A stretch of 64,000 bases of DNA from Rosa chinensis (taxonomy: Eukaryota > Streptophyta > Magnoliopsida > Rosales > Rosaceae): NCBI RefSeq assembly GCF_002994745.2, contig NC_037094.1, positions 26,761,001-26,825,000 on the forward strand, written 5' to 3'. Positions 12,808 through 21,765 of this stretch are shown one piece after another; position 1 is the first letter of the stretch, and every line of letters begins with the position of its first letter. The notes under the pieces were generated by a model. That model was not told where the DNA came from. It was given only the letters and a program-made list of their open reading frames with translations, and did not search any database. A program made the position numbers and the translations under genes.

Positions 12808-13041
12808 TGTTTGAGGAATACTGAATTAGGAGAGAATTGAGTCATCATTTCATTGATAATAGGGGCCTCTTTATGTAGAGGATTACAAGTATAGAGATAG
12901 AGTTGTACATAGAAACATAATCGTACATTGATTGGATATCTCCTAAGATTCTCCGAGAGTATCTCTAATATAAACCTTATTTCAACTAGAGCAAGTACTC
13001 TCGAGTTTGGGCTAGACACATATTCTGGATTTACTTGAACA
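12808..13041 (-). repeat. 5' LTR of copia element B
   Basis: It runs from TGTTTGAGG to TTGAACA on the plus strand, has the same 234 bp length as the other LTR, and is followed by GTTAT at 13042-13046. As the 5' LTR of a minus-strand element it would carry the promoter. Confidence 0.9.
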
Positions 13042-13301
13042 GTTATTAGATAAGTATAGTGTTTTTTTTTTTGTTAATTACATCAACAAATGAGAAATTG
13101 AGAATTACAACAATTAGTCATATGTGAATCGAACTCATAATGTCTCACTTACAAAGAGGAAACTACTGCCAGGTTTATAATTTTTTTTTCTTTGAGACAA
13201 ATATTGTTGTGGTTAGATAAATAGGTGAGAAACGGATTGAGACAAAGCTCAAGTAAGCCATAATAATTATTGTTGTTGTTGCACTATTGCGATCTCGAAT
13301 C

Positions 13302-13495
13302 TTACACACAATTACAGACGCAACATCTGTTAATACACTTAATACCTTTAAGAGGTCTTCTTCCACAATTACATCTTGAAAGGCTTCGAATACATTGTCT
13401 AATATCAGTGCATTGGGGAGGAGAACATACATTATCACCACCTCCAGCTGCTTCCGCACTAGGTTCTGTGGTCGGAAAAAGAACCTCACTTATCT
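13302..13495 (-). CDS. Exon-like cysteine-rich small peptide, partial
   Basis: The minus-strand stretch follows an acceptor-like TGCAG and ends at TAA (13302-13304). It encodes about 64 residues. An acidic, low-complexity start (EVLFPTTEPSAEAAGGG) is followed by a cysteine-rich part with ten cysteines, spaced C-x4-C-x5-C-x6-C-x1-C-x9-C-x3-CC-x1-C-x1-C. The C-terminus reads CINRCCVCNCV. This looks like the mature part of a secreted cysteine-rich peptide, but I cannot place it in a named family. An upstream ATG at 13683 starts a hydrophobic stretch. I found no donor in a compatible phase (the acceptor requires phase 1), so the first exon is unresolved and this may be a relic. Confidence 0.35.
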
Positions 13496-13967
13496 CTGCA
13501 TTACATGCATATAAAGAGAAGGAAAAAACAAACAAAAGTAATTGTTAGTGTATGTACAGTTTGAAAATATATAAAGATCACTACTGGCCTTGCATTTTTA
13601 AAGTGAAACCAATGCATTGAGCAAATAAAATAAAATAAATCAAAACAAGCGTGATGATTGGAAATTAACTTGGACATTGTCATGATTTCTTGTCTTAGAT
13701 TAATCCAACAAAATGTACGTACTGTGATCTTGTAGGATGAAAAAGTGATTGAAAATATGCACTCATATACTGACCATGAAGATGATGGTAATGCAGAGAG
13801 ACTTAAGAAGTTAAGAGGCAACTACTCCCCTAAAAAAAAAAAAGGCAACTACTCTGCCATCACAACCGTGGATCTGCCGCTGCATCTGAGAGCGTTTCCC
13901 CCAAACTCCGGATCTCTTGGTACATATTATCATATTATGGAGCTGCCCACTGTACTGAGACTTGAGT

Positions 13968-14592
13968 TGGCAAGGCTGAAGAACGAGGACATGGAGGAGG
14001 CCAAGAGGCCGAGATCGTCAAACCGGTTAATTTTTTTCTTAATTGGTGCTAAGTTTTGTGTACAGCCAGCGTTTCAATTTCTGATCCAAGTTTCTTGTTC
14101 CTCTGGATTTGTTGTCTGTAAGTAGCTATGTAAAATTGTAAACCACTAATCGGCAGATAAAAACTCAAGGAGACCCCTCAATAGTCCTCCGATTAACAAA
14201 TTTTCTGAAGTACGTAGATTAAGAACACCACTTTCTGATTCAAGTAAAAATAAATCCAAGACGTCAGAGTGCACATCATCATTTTGAAACACCTACTTAC
14301 AAGCTCATGTCATACTTACAACCTATGAATTCGAAGCAGAAAGCCGGCTCTGATAAGTTTAGCTCCATCTTTGCTCATATATGGTACCGGGCATCTGTCG
14401 TTCTTGGCCGGTGTACCACGTACGCACCTGTTTGTGGAATTGAATGTACAAGGAAACAATTTTTACTGGCGTTGAAATTCGTCCTTTACGATATTGGGGA
14501 ATGAATCGACTATGGAATTCAATAATGCTCATCATCGTACCGCACATTGTTATGAAGCTTTGGATTAGTTTGGGAAAACTTAAGTAATAACT
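13968..14592 (+). repeat. Direct repeat, copy 2 (partner at 4268-4955)
   Basis: It carries the same blocks as copy 1 in the same order. Its left side lies inside a short open frame (LARLKNEDMEEAKRP...) that has no counterpart in frame in copy 1, so I do not call it a gene. It lies about 0.9 kb beyond the 5' LTR of the minus-strand copia element. Confidence 0.7.
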
Positions 14593-14604
14593 AGTAGTAA
14601 TGTA

Positions 14605-15177
14605 CTATATATAAGCTGCTGTCATAACTCTGAAATAATTTGACCTCCCAGTTGAAACCCTCACCATCTTGGCACGAGGTTTCGATGCAAGTGACAAGTT
14701 GATAAACATCTCTCTTCCCATCGCAACTCTTACCTCCTTGGCGTCGAGTTTTGATACGATTGATACGTTTTGCAAGTTGTTGATCATCATCTTGATTTCC
14801 TCCATGTTGTTGCTATCACGACCCTCCATTCGAGTACCTTCCCACTGCTTCAAGCCATGAAATCCACCATGCTCTCACTAGAGCTCTTATACCAAATTGA
14901 TGGGGGACGAGTCCTAAATGTAATAGCACACGTCACCAAAAATAAGAAGAACACAACTCATTATAAGCAGCTGAAAAGCGATTGTATTTTATAATGTCAA
15001 AAAAGCTCCCTTACAAAAATGACAAACTCTTGCTTAAAATAGCATAAGAGTCTAATCAAAATTAGGAAAAATAGTTAATGGAAAATTACAAAATGAATAT
15101 CAAATCTATCCAATTAATAATAAAAATACCAATAAATTTATGCAATTACAAATCAAGATATGAGGAAGAAATCAACA
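14605..15177 (-). mobile_element. LTR-retroelement remnant, minus strand
   Basis: At 14883-14894 the minus strand reads TGGTATAAGAGC, one base from the initiator-Met primer-binding site TGGTATCAGAGC. It is followed on the plus strand by TG at 14898, where a 5' LTR of a minus-strand element would begin. The LTR may reach about 15177 (TCAACA). The adjacent open frame at 14605-14853 could be a leader or gag remnant. No second LTR was found, so this is a fragment and the call is tentative. Confidence 0.35.
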
Positions 15178-15403
15178 TTCATTTATTGCCATGCTCATTG
15201 CTGCCTTAACTTTATTAAAGCGACTTAATTGACCAATATGCTCCTGCATCATCTTGGTAGGAGAATGACCTAATTAATTTTACTAGGAGAAGGACTTTGT
15301 CTTTCGTCTGATAAGGAAAATCCCCTATAAAAAAGAACCTCAAAGCCTTTTCAGTTTACAAAAAGAACTTTTTCTTTCTGCAATTTCTCAATTTATTTGG
15401 AGT

Positions 15404-15869
15404 TGTTAAAACAGTAATGCACATTGATAATCTAGTTATCTAGATTAATCTAGAGGTAGCTAGTGTAGAAAGGTTCTAGAGTCATGGTGTAATTAAAGTA
15501 TTAAACTTCTAGTGAGTTCTAGTGTTGTCCATTAATGAGTGGTTAGTAATTAACCACATATGTCAAGTCGGTGCAACTAACCACATAGGGAAGGTCGGTT
15601 AATTAAGCAAGTCGGTGGACTTGGTGTCCATTTATATGTATCAATTTAGCCTTGTATGAATGGAATGTAATGAATTAACCAACGTCACCGCAGCTCCTCT
15701 GTTTTACATACAACCTCCTCTGTTTCTAACTCTTTAGCACCTCCTCTACTTCTAGTCCTAGCTCACCTATCTCCTAAACATCTTTTCCTAAACACATTGT
15801 CCTAGCCCACTACTACTAAAGCTTCCGCACCAAATACCAACAGTGGTATCAAAACCACAAATTCTAACA
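15404..15869 (+). repeat. 5' LTR of the GAG-only element
   Basis: It begins TGTTAAAACAG and ends ATTCTAACA. The two visible differences from the 3' LTR are C/T in GTCCATTTAT and G/A in CACCGCAGC. Its last 27-28 bases are themselves a copy of the primer-binding-site region (CAACAGTGGTATCAAAACC...). Confidence 0.95.
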
Positions 15870-15909
15870 GTGGTATCAGAGCTACAAATTCTAACAGTGG
15901 TATCAGAGC
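15842..15909 (+). repeat. Tandem repeat of the primer-binding-site region across the LTR boundary
   Basis: A 27 bp unit, starting AACAGTGGTATCA, occurs twice in full and a third time in part. Copy 1 lies inside the LTR end and has the degenerate site TGGTATCAAAAC. Copies 2 and 3 lie in the internal region and have intact TGGTATCAGAGC, at 15871-15882 and about 15898-15909. The 3' LTR holds only the degenerate copy. So the LTR has grown by capturing one copy of its own primer-binding region. Confidence 0.9.
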
Positions 15910-15951
15910 TTTCTTCGATCAAATTTGGGGCGTTGATTTGTGTCTTCCACC

Positions 15952-17559
15952 ATGTCTACCTCCACCTCCAACCAAACATCAATTCCTCTTCCCATCTTCA
16001 AGGGAGAAAACTATGATTTTTGGAGTATCAAGATGAGAACCTTCTTTATGTCTCAAGATCTATGGGACATAGTAGAGAAAGGATTCTCGACTCCAGAAAA
16101 TCCGACGGTGGAGCAATTGAGGCAAGAAAAGAAAGAAAAATTAAGAGACGCTAGTGCTCTCTTTGCCATTCAACAAGCGGTGGACGATACAAATTTTTCA
16201 AGAATCATGGGAGCTACCACATCAAAAGAAGCTTGGGATCTACTAAAGGAGGAGTTTCAAGGGACGGCAAAGGTACGTTCCGTTAAACTACAAACAATGA
16301 GGAGAGAGTTAGAAAATTTGAAAATGAAAGATTCTGAGATCGTAAAAGATTACTATTCCCGGTTAAAGGAAATAGTAAATCAATTAAGAGCCTATGGTGA
16401 AAATATTAGTGAGACTAGAGTAGTTGAAAAAATACTCATTAGCCTCACTGAAAAATATGACCCAATAGTTACTGCCATCGAAAATTCTAAAGACATGACA
16501 ACTCTTTCGGTGACAGAACTAATAAGCTCTTTAGAAGCTTATGAAAAAAGATTGAGTAGTCGGAATGAAAGTCCTATAGAAAGTGCATTCCGATCTAAAC
16601 TCAATATTCGATCTCATAAAAATGAAAAAGAAAAGAAGTTTGAAGAATTTTCTAGAGGAGGAGATAGACCCAAATATTGGGCAAATAAAAAAGATATAAA
16701 GGAGAAAAGAAATTATTCTCCATGTGGAATCTGCCACAAAAATAATCATCAAGAAAAATATTGTTGGTTTAGGGGAAAACCAAAATGCCGAAACTGCAAC
16801 AAATTTGGTCATATTGAGGAAAATTGTTTCCTCAAGAAAAATCACCGAGTAGATTTTTCAGAAGAAAATGAGCAAGATGAGCAGCTCTTCTATGCATGTC
16901 ACTCGGCGATTGAAGAGAGAAATAAGAAGTGGTACGTGGATAGCGGCTGCAGCAATCATATGTCTGGAGACAAAACCATTTTCTCCAAACTTGATACTTC
17001 ACAAAAGTCTCAAGTGAAACTAGGAAATGGAGAAATGGTGAAAACTAAAGGCAAAGGTACGATTTCCATCCCGACTAATTTAGGAACTAAAAAGATTAAT
17101 GATGTTCTATTAGTTCCTAGCTTGGAGCATAATCTCCTAAGTGTCGTACAAATGATGGAAAATGGTTATGCTATATTATTTCATGGAGACTTCTGCAACA
17201 TATTTGACAAGAAAAGAAGGTTGATCTTCAAAATAAGGATGAAAAATAGAAATTTCCCCATCCAATGGCAACAAATGGCCATGAAAGCAGAAGTCGAGAA
17301 GAAAAATATTTGCCTAGTGAAAAAGCAGCCAAGGACTCTACCTCGTCAAGCAAATAAAGAAGGGAGTTCAAATCCTCCACAACCAAAAAGTTTTGGTTGT
17401 GAAGTTGCAATGAAGAAGAAAGCCGGAGAAAGGCCATGGAAGAAGAAAGCCGAAGAAAGGCTAAAGATAGCAAGAGCGAGAACACCTTCGCCAAGGTACT
17501 TCCAAGATCAAGACTTGAATTACTACGAGATTGCTCGGAGCATCATCAATGTGCATTAA
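15952..17559 (+). CDS. GAG-protease protein of the GAG-only element (535 aa)
   Basis: The start is the first ATG, 15952 (MSTSTSNQTS). Residues about 11-40 match the DUF4219-type GAG start (FKGENYDFWSIKMRTFF). Residues about 50-190 are UBN2-like and would assemble the virus-like particle. A lysine-rich linker follows. Two CCHC knuckles sit near residues 257-270 (CGICHKNNHQEKYC) and 279-292 (CRNCNKFGHIEENC). The aspartic protease motif WYVDSGCSNHMS is near residue 329, followed by the start of a GAG-pre-integrase region. From about residue 450 the protein switches to a basic Lys/Arg-rich tail that ends 7 bases before the 3' LTR. I do not recognise this tail. The frame is fully open, and the near-identical LTRs agree with recent activity. 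Confidence 0.9.
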   Translation: MSTSTSNQTSIPLPIFKGENYDFWSIKMRTFFMSQDLWDIVEKGFSTPENPTVEQLRQEKKEKLRDASALFAIQQAVDDTNFSRIMGATTSKEAWDLLKEEFQGTAKVRSVKLQTMRRELENLKMKDSEIVKDYYSRLKEIVNQLRAYGENISETRVVEKILISLTEKYDPIVTAIENSKDMTTLSVTELISSLEAYEKRLSSRNESPIESAFRSKLNIRSHKNEKEKKFEEFSRGGDRPKYWANKKDIKEKRNYSPCGICHKNNHQEKYCWFRGKPKCRNCNKFGHIEENCFLKKNHRVDFSEENEQDEQLFYACHSAIEERNKKWYVDSGCSNHMSGDKTIFSKLDTSQKSQVKLGNGEMVKTKGKGTISIPTNLGTKKINDVLLVPSLEHNLLSVVQMMENGYAILFHGDFCNIFDKKRRLIFKIRMKNRNFPIQWQQMAMKAEVEKKNICLVKKQPRTLPRQANKEGSSNPPQPKSFGCEVAMKKKAGERPWKKKAEERLKIARARTPSPRYFQDQDLNYYEIARSIINVH

Positions 17560-17566
17560 GGAGGAG

Positions 17567-18032
17567 TGTTAAAACAGTAATGCACATTGATAATCTAGTT
17601 ATCTAGATTAATCTAGAGGTAGCTAGTGTAGAAAGGTTCTAGAGTCATGGTGTAATTAAAGTATTAAACTTCTAGTGAGTTCTAGTGTTGTCCATTAATG
17701 AGTGGTTAGTAATTAACCACATATGTCAAGTCGGTGCAACTAACCACATAGGGAAGGTCGGTTAATTAAGCAAGTCGGTGGACTTGGTGTCTATTTATAT
17801 GTATCAATTTAGCCTTGTATGAATGGAATGTAATGAATTAACCAACGTCACCACAGCTCCTCTGTTTTACATACAACCTCCTCTGTTTCTAACTCTTTAG
17901 CACCTCCTCTACTTCTAGTCCTAGCTCACCTATCTCCTAAACATCTTTTCCTAAACACATTGTCCTAGCCCACTACTACTAAAGCTTCCGCACCAAATAC
18001 CAACAGTGGTATCAAAACCACAAATTCTAACA
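17567..18032 (+). repeat. 3' LTR of the GAG-only element
   Basis: It starts TGTTAAAACAG after the purine tract, ends ATTCTAACA and is followed by the duplicated GGAGT. It is 466 bp, the same length as its partner. Confidence 0.95.
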
Positions 18033-18038
18033 GGAGTA

Positions 18039-18904
18039 ATGGCGAACCGCACTGACCCGCTGGCGAAAAACATACATGAATGGAACAAAGCCAGAGAACC
18101 TGTTGCCAAATATCGTCCGGACCAAGATACAAGATATGAGATACTGGAAGGAGCATTGCTTCGGGTTGACGGCCGAATCCCTACTGGAAAAAGCCATAGA
18201 ACTGGATCGCATAGGTGGGACATTCGGAGGTAACTGAAAGTCCACACCCTTCTTGTGCCTGGTATTGAAGATGCTTCAAATCCAACTGAGAAGGAACTCG
18301 TGCTAGAGATCATCAAGAACGAGCCCTTCAAATACGTCCAGGTACTCGGAGCATTTTACTGGAGGCTCACGGCTACAGAGATTGATGTCTACCGATACCT
18401 GGAGCCCTTGTACAATGACTATCTAAAGCTGAGGAGGAAATTGGCCGATGGAGGCTTTTCTTAGACACATGTGGAGATGAGGTTATGGAGGAGCTTCTGA
18501 CGAGTGAATACTGGTGTGACATTGTCTTGCCGAGGATTAAGAAGAGAGAGACTATGTGGTTGCTTGGTTTGTTGGAACCTAGAAAAAGTACTTTGGAGGA
18601 TGAAGGCTTGGAGGAGGAGACTCAGGAGAGGGTGTTGAATGAATATTATCAAACTAGGAGGAGGAGGAGGAGGATGAGGAGTACGAGTAGGGAAAGAGAT
18701 GAGGCTAGGCGCCATGAACGGGTCCGGGAAAGAGACAACTATCACCCTCTACTTCGTCAAAATAGAGACCTTCCCAGCTTTAGGAGGGGATGTCAACTTC
18801 CTAGTCCAGGTAGGAATCACGAGAATCATTGTGAGGATGGGATAGACATTGCTGCATCCAACAGGATCCGGGCAGCTCTTGGGATGAACCCCCTCGAGGT
18901 GTAG
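18039..18904 (+). pseudogene. Intronless PRP38-like splicing factor pseudogene, copy 1
   Basis: Read across frames, this is a complete-looking copy of a plant pre-mRNA-splicing factor 38 homologue. It starts MANRTDPLAKNIH, passes TGGTFGG-type and TPFLCLVLKMLQIQ stretches, then FKYVQVLGAFYWRLTATEIDVYRYLEPLYNDYLKLRRKLADG. Then come ELLTSEYWCDIVLPR, LEPRKSTLED and an Arg-rich tail ending RIRAALGMNPLEV and TAG. There are no introns, as expected from a retroposed mRNA. At least three lesions disable it: a frameshift after IHE, an in-frame TGA after the GG(N) stretch, and frame changes near 18465. In life PRP38 serves in the U4/U6.U5 tri-snRNP during spliceosome activation. Confidence 0.88.
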
Positions 18905-19531
18905 ACATTGCTCCGGCTGGTTAATTAGCTGCCTAGTTCATCATGTTAAATACAAATGTCTTTCAGTATCTTATGTATGACCTTGAATATTGCTTATCAC
19001 CCTATCTATATTTTGCTATGCCTCCCTACCTTTACTATGCATTACATTTAATTAGTCGATATTGAGAATAAATTGCAACACGGGGTGGTGGTTTTTTGTT
19101 TGTTATATATGCTATCAGAGGAAAAGATCTAACAACTCTAGCTTATATATATAGTCAGACCAGTTAGTTTACTAGTACTAAAACGTCCAGAGTGAAGGTT
19201 CAATTAATTGCTGCCTGCATGACCACATTGTAAATCTTGCATCCTATTAGGAGCAGATTTAGCTCCACTGGTATGTGCTGTAAAGTCCTTCCTTGTTAAC
19301 AATTGGAACATCCCTCATCGCTAATTGCTATCCAGGGTGTTTCCTGTCGTATGATTTTGTCCCATAACTCCAATATCATAGATTGCTTTCACTTTCTAAG
19401 ATGAGTTCAAACAACCACACAAATTTAGACGCAGCTTCTGCAAGTACCTTTTGAGATGTGGAAAGGCCAAAGCACCAAGTCAAAAGGACTTTGAGTTGTT
19501 TCAGAGGATACCTAGCTAGCTTGTTGTCTCA
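18905..19531 (+). repeat. 3' flank shared with PRP38 copy 2
   Basis: About 0.6 kb after the stop matches 31602-32206 plus 39215-39283, which are the two halves of the copy 2 flank split by a copia insertion. Shared phrases include GGAGCAGATTTAGCTCCACT and CACCAAGTCAAAAG. Homology ends near GTTGTCTC. It may be the 3' UTR of the source mRNA or shared genomic flank. I see no poly(A) remnant at the end. Confidence 0.75.
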
Positions 19532-19724
19532 AGGGACTTCATCTGCATTTTAAATAACTTAAGCTACCCATGGCCTTAAAGTGCTTTTTTCATTGTTGGT
19601 TAATTGAGCACGTGCTCTTAAAAGTACTTCTTTGAAGGACAGTGATCGGATTCAAACTTATATCCCAACAACATAGGAGATTGAATAACCATTGATTAAA
19701 GTGGATGATTTAGAACTGGGGAGG

Positions 19725-20115
19725 ATTCAGTGCACCGACATGCATTTGCACTGACACAAATGGATGGTTAGATAACCACCACAAGTGATCGAGTTGGTAA
19801 AAGCCTCCAGGTGTGGAAACCCCATACCCGGGTTCGAATCCCGCCGACACTTATTGGATTTAAATCTCAATATATCCTTGGTGGTCAGGGGGAGGAAGCA
19901 TTCTGACAAGATCCCCCGAGCACGGATTAGTGTCTGGGCCTAAGAAGCCTTTAAGGACACCGTGTGATTGAACAATAAAAAATAAAAAAATAAAATGGAT
20001 GGTTAGATTATATTAAATACACTCTTAGTTTATTAATAAAAATATTAATTATAAATATCAAGGGTTGAGATCATCTTATAAATATTGGGTCATTTGCACC
20101 GTTGGTGCATAGAAT
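19725..20115. mobile_element. Possible MITE split by a SINE
   Basis: The left end reads ATTCAGTGCACCGAC and the reverse complement of the right end reads ATTCTATGCACCAAC, followed by a second inverted motif (GGTGCAAATGA). Without the SINE the element would be about 155 bp. No convincing target duplication was seen, so the family is unassigned. Confidence 0.45.
19774..19992 (+). mobile_element. tRNA-derived SINE (219 bp)
   Basis: A polymerase III B box, GGGTTCGAATCCC, and an A-box-like GAGTTGGTAAAAGC stand at tRNA-like spacing near the 5' end. The 3' end is an A-rich AATAAAAAATAAAAAAATA tail. A 16 bp duplication, AAATGGATGGTTAGAT, flanks it exactly (19758-19773 and 19993-20008). The tRNA-like head is followed by an unrelated body, so it is not a tRNA gene. 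It inserted into the older MITE-like repeat. Confidence 0.9.
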
Positions 20116-20942
20116 AATTTTTATTGAGAACTTGATCACAACATCACTACTCTCCATTCTCCAACAAGGCGGATTTTGATTTCATATTTCCAAGTCTTTA
20201 CCCATTTCGCTCAGTTACCGAAGAAAGATTCAGTCCATAAGTTTCTGCCAAGGCTATCTATTCTTGACCTGGAAAGATTGGATGTTGAATTGAGCTCACC
20301 AGATTTGACTAACTTCTGAGATAAGTTAATTGCATTGTCAAATGTTTACCTTTGCTAAGCTATGGATCTTATTCTTTCGGGGGAAAAATGCATTTTGGTA
20401 CCTTCCTTCTTCTGAATCATCAGATGGTGCTTTGGTTCTTATACAGAACTGCAATGCATGCCCCCGGCAAAAAATAAAGGCTATATCACGCTTATTTGTC
20501 TCTAACAGATGCAATAATTTGTTGAGCAAAATGCCTGCAGATCACAAAAGGGTATTGGAGTAGAATCCAAGAAAATGCAGGATATACAATTATATATACA
20601 CACACAGAAAAAGGGGCATAATTACCATTGAAAAAGGTCTGCCATTTCCTGGTTAGACAGAAAAAGGAAAGCTAAAATAAAGCTATTGCTTAAGAGTTAA
20701 GACCACCAATATGCATCCATTTTATTAAAGAATACGAGTTGTAAAACAACACAAACACGAACAAAATGTTCGCTGCCAATACCAGGTAAGAGATGATATT
20801 CTGTTAAAAAGAATGAGCACCTCTACCATTTCTAGATATATCATATATGTATATGTGAAATTGTTGGCATTTACAGTTAATGCCAAGAATCTACAGCAGC
20901 CCTAGTCTCGCCCGCCAGTGTAATATGAGGTCTCAATACATG
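20116..20942. other. Intergenic / 3' side of the SNF2 pseudogene
   Basis: A stretch at 20330-20563 has a short open frame on each strand, neither recognisable. From about 20700 it is AT-rich and lies downstream of the SNF2 pseudogene on the minus strand, so it may include its former 3' UTR. Confidence 0.4.
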
Positions 20943-21765
20943 TTATCCGATCTGGTGAATAGTTGAAATTGCACGTTGCTCAGCAGCAGCGGAGACAAAG
21001 GGCTCCAAAAAATATCCCTTACAAGCAACAGTAAGGTTGATGCTTTCTTCATCAGTACTCTTCAAATTGGCTAGTAGAACTGTGGGCGCATCTTCTCCCA
21101 CAGCTGGGAAAAATTCCAGGATTGCCTTGCGTTTTCCAGATGTGCTTGTGGTATTAAACAAATTCAGGGTCCGGAACCCAGCTTCTCTGAGCACTAGGTT
21201 GAGATTCTACATAGAGGTTTTGAACTGTGAAAAAGCTACTGATTTGCTGCATGTAGAAGGATTCTGCATCCTTGTTGACAGAAGGTAGGACAAAAGAACT
21301 TTTGCCGTGGTAGATAAAGTTGTTGAGGACACCCTTTCTTCTTGAACATAAGCATAAAGATCATGAATGTTTGGAACTGGAGTCCGGCACATTGGACATG
21401 TAACGTTACCATTCACATACACCAATGTCCAGATACACTGAAAGCAAAAAAGTGAGCACAGTCGAGGAGCGACAGATTACACAATCTTCAGCTTCCAACA
21501 TCTTCTCTAGTTCAGGTTTCTTTGACACATTTGTTTAGTCACGGGAAGATTTTATTAGATCCGGTACTTACAATAACGTCATTGAACTAGCAAATCAGTT
21601 ATGTGAACCTATGCTGCATATATAGACTAACAATTATAGTCCTACCCATTCAGACAGTTTACTCATTGTCTTCAAATAGTTACCACTACACTTTCAATGA
21701 AATAGGAAAGTAAAAGAATAATTCATCATTTTAGTACCTTTAACACATTTAGAGGGCAGACCATA

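Larger units (their letters stand above)
6445..13041 (-). mobile_element. Full-length but inactive Ty1/copia retrotransposon (element B)
   Basis: Two 234 bp LTRs bound the element (6445-6678 and 12808-13041). The 5 bp duplication GTTAT flanks it exactly (6440-6444 and 13042-13046). On the minus strand the order is 5' LTR, about 1.0 kb leader, gag, pol and 3' LTR, with a polypurine tract (CACAAAGGGGAG) at 6679-6690. By eye the LTRs differ at about 15 of 234 positions, so this insertion is much older than the ones at 15404 and 32212. Gag has one early stop and pol has many breaks. It is the same family as element A and points the opposite way, so their 3' ends face each other across about 2.4 kb. 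Confidence 0.92.
15404..18032 (+). mobile_element. Young GAG-only copia-like LTR element (TR-GAG type)
   Basis: Two 466 bp LTRs (15404-15869 and 17567-18032) differ at only two positions by eye. A perfect duplication GGAGT flanks the element (15399-15403 and 18033-18037). A primer-binding site, TGGTATCAGAGC, starts two bases after the 5' LTR. A purine tract, AAGGAGGAG, ends just before the 3' LTR. The only internal gene is a single open frame for GAG, two zinc knuckles and a protease motif; integrase, RT and RNase H are absent. It must depend on enzymes from another copia element. Known TR-GAG elements have this layout. It landed two bases upstream of the PRP38-like ATG. Confidence 0.95.

Noticed and set aside
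13745..14125. A 126-codon plus-strand open frame beginning MIENMHSYTDHEDD
   Set aside because: Its second half lies in the direct repeat, whose other copy does not keep the frame; no domain is visible.
18461..18745. Minus-strand open frames over both PRP38 copies (also 31032-31439)
   Set aside because: They are shadows of the Arg/Glu-rich PRP38 tail, Pro/Ser/Leu-rich without domains.
19774..19860. A tRNA gene at the GGGTTCGAATCCC box
   Set aside because: The tRNA-like head lacks a proper cloverleaf end, continues into a SINE body with an A-rich tail, and the whole unit is bounded by a 16 bp target duplication.
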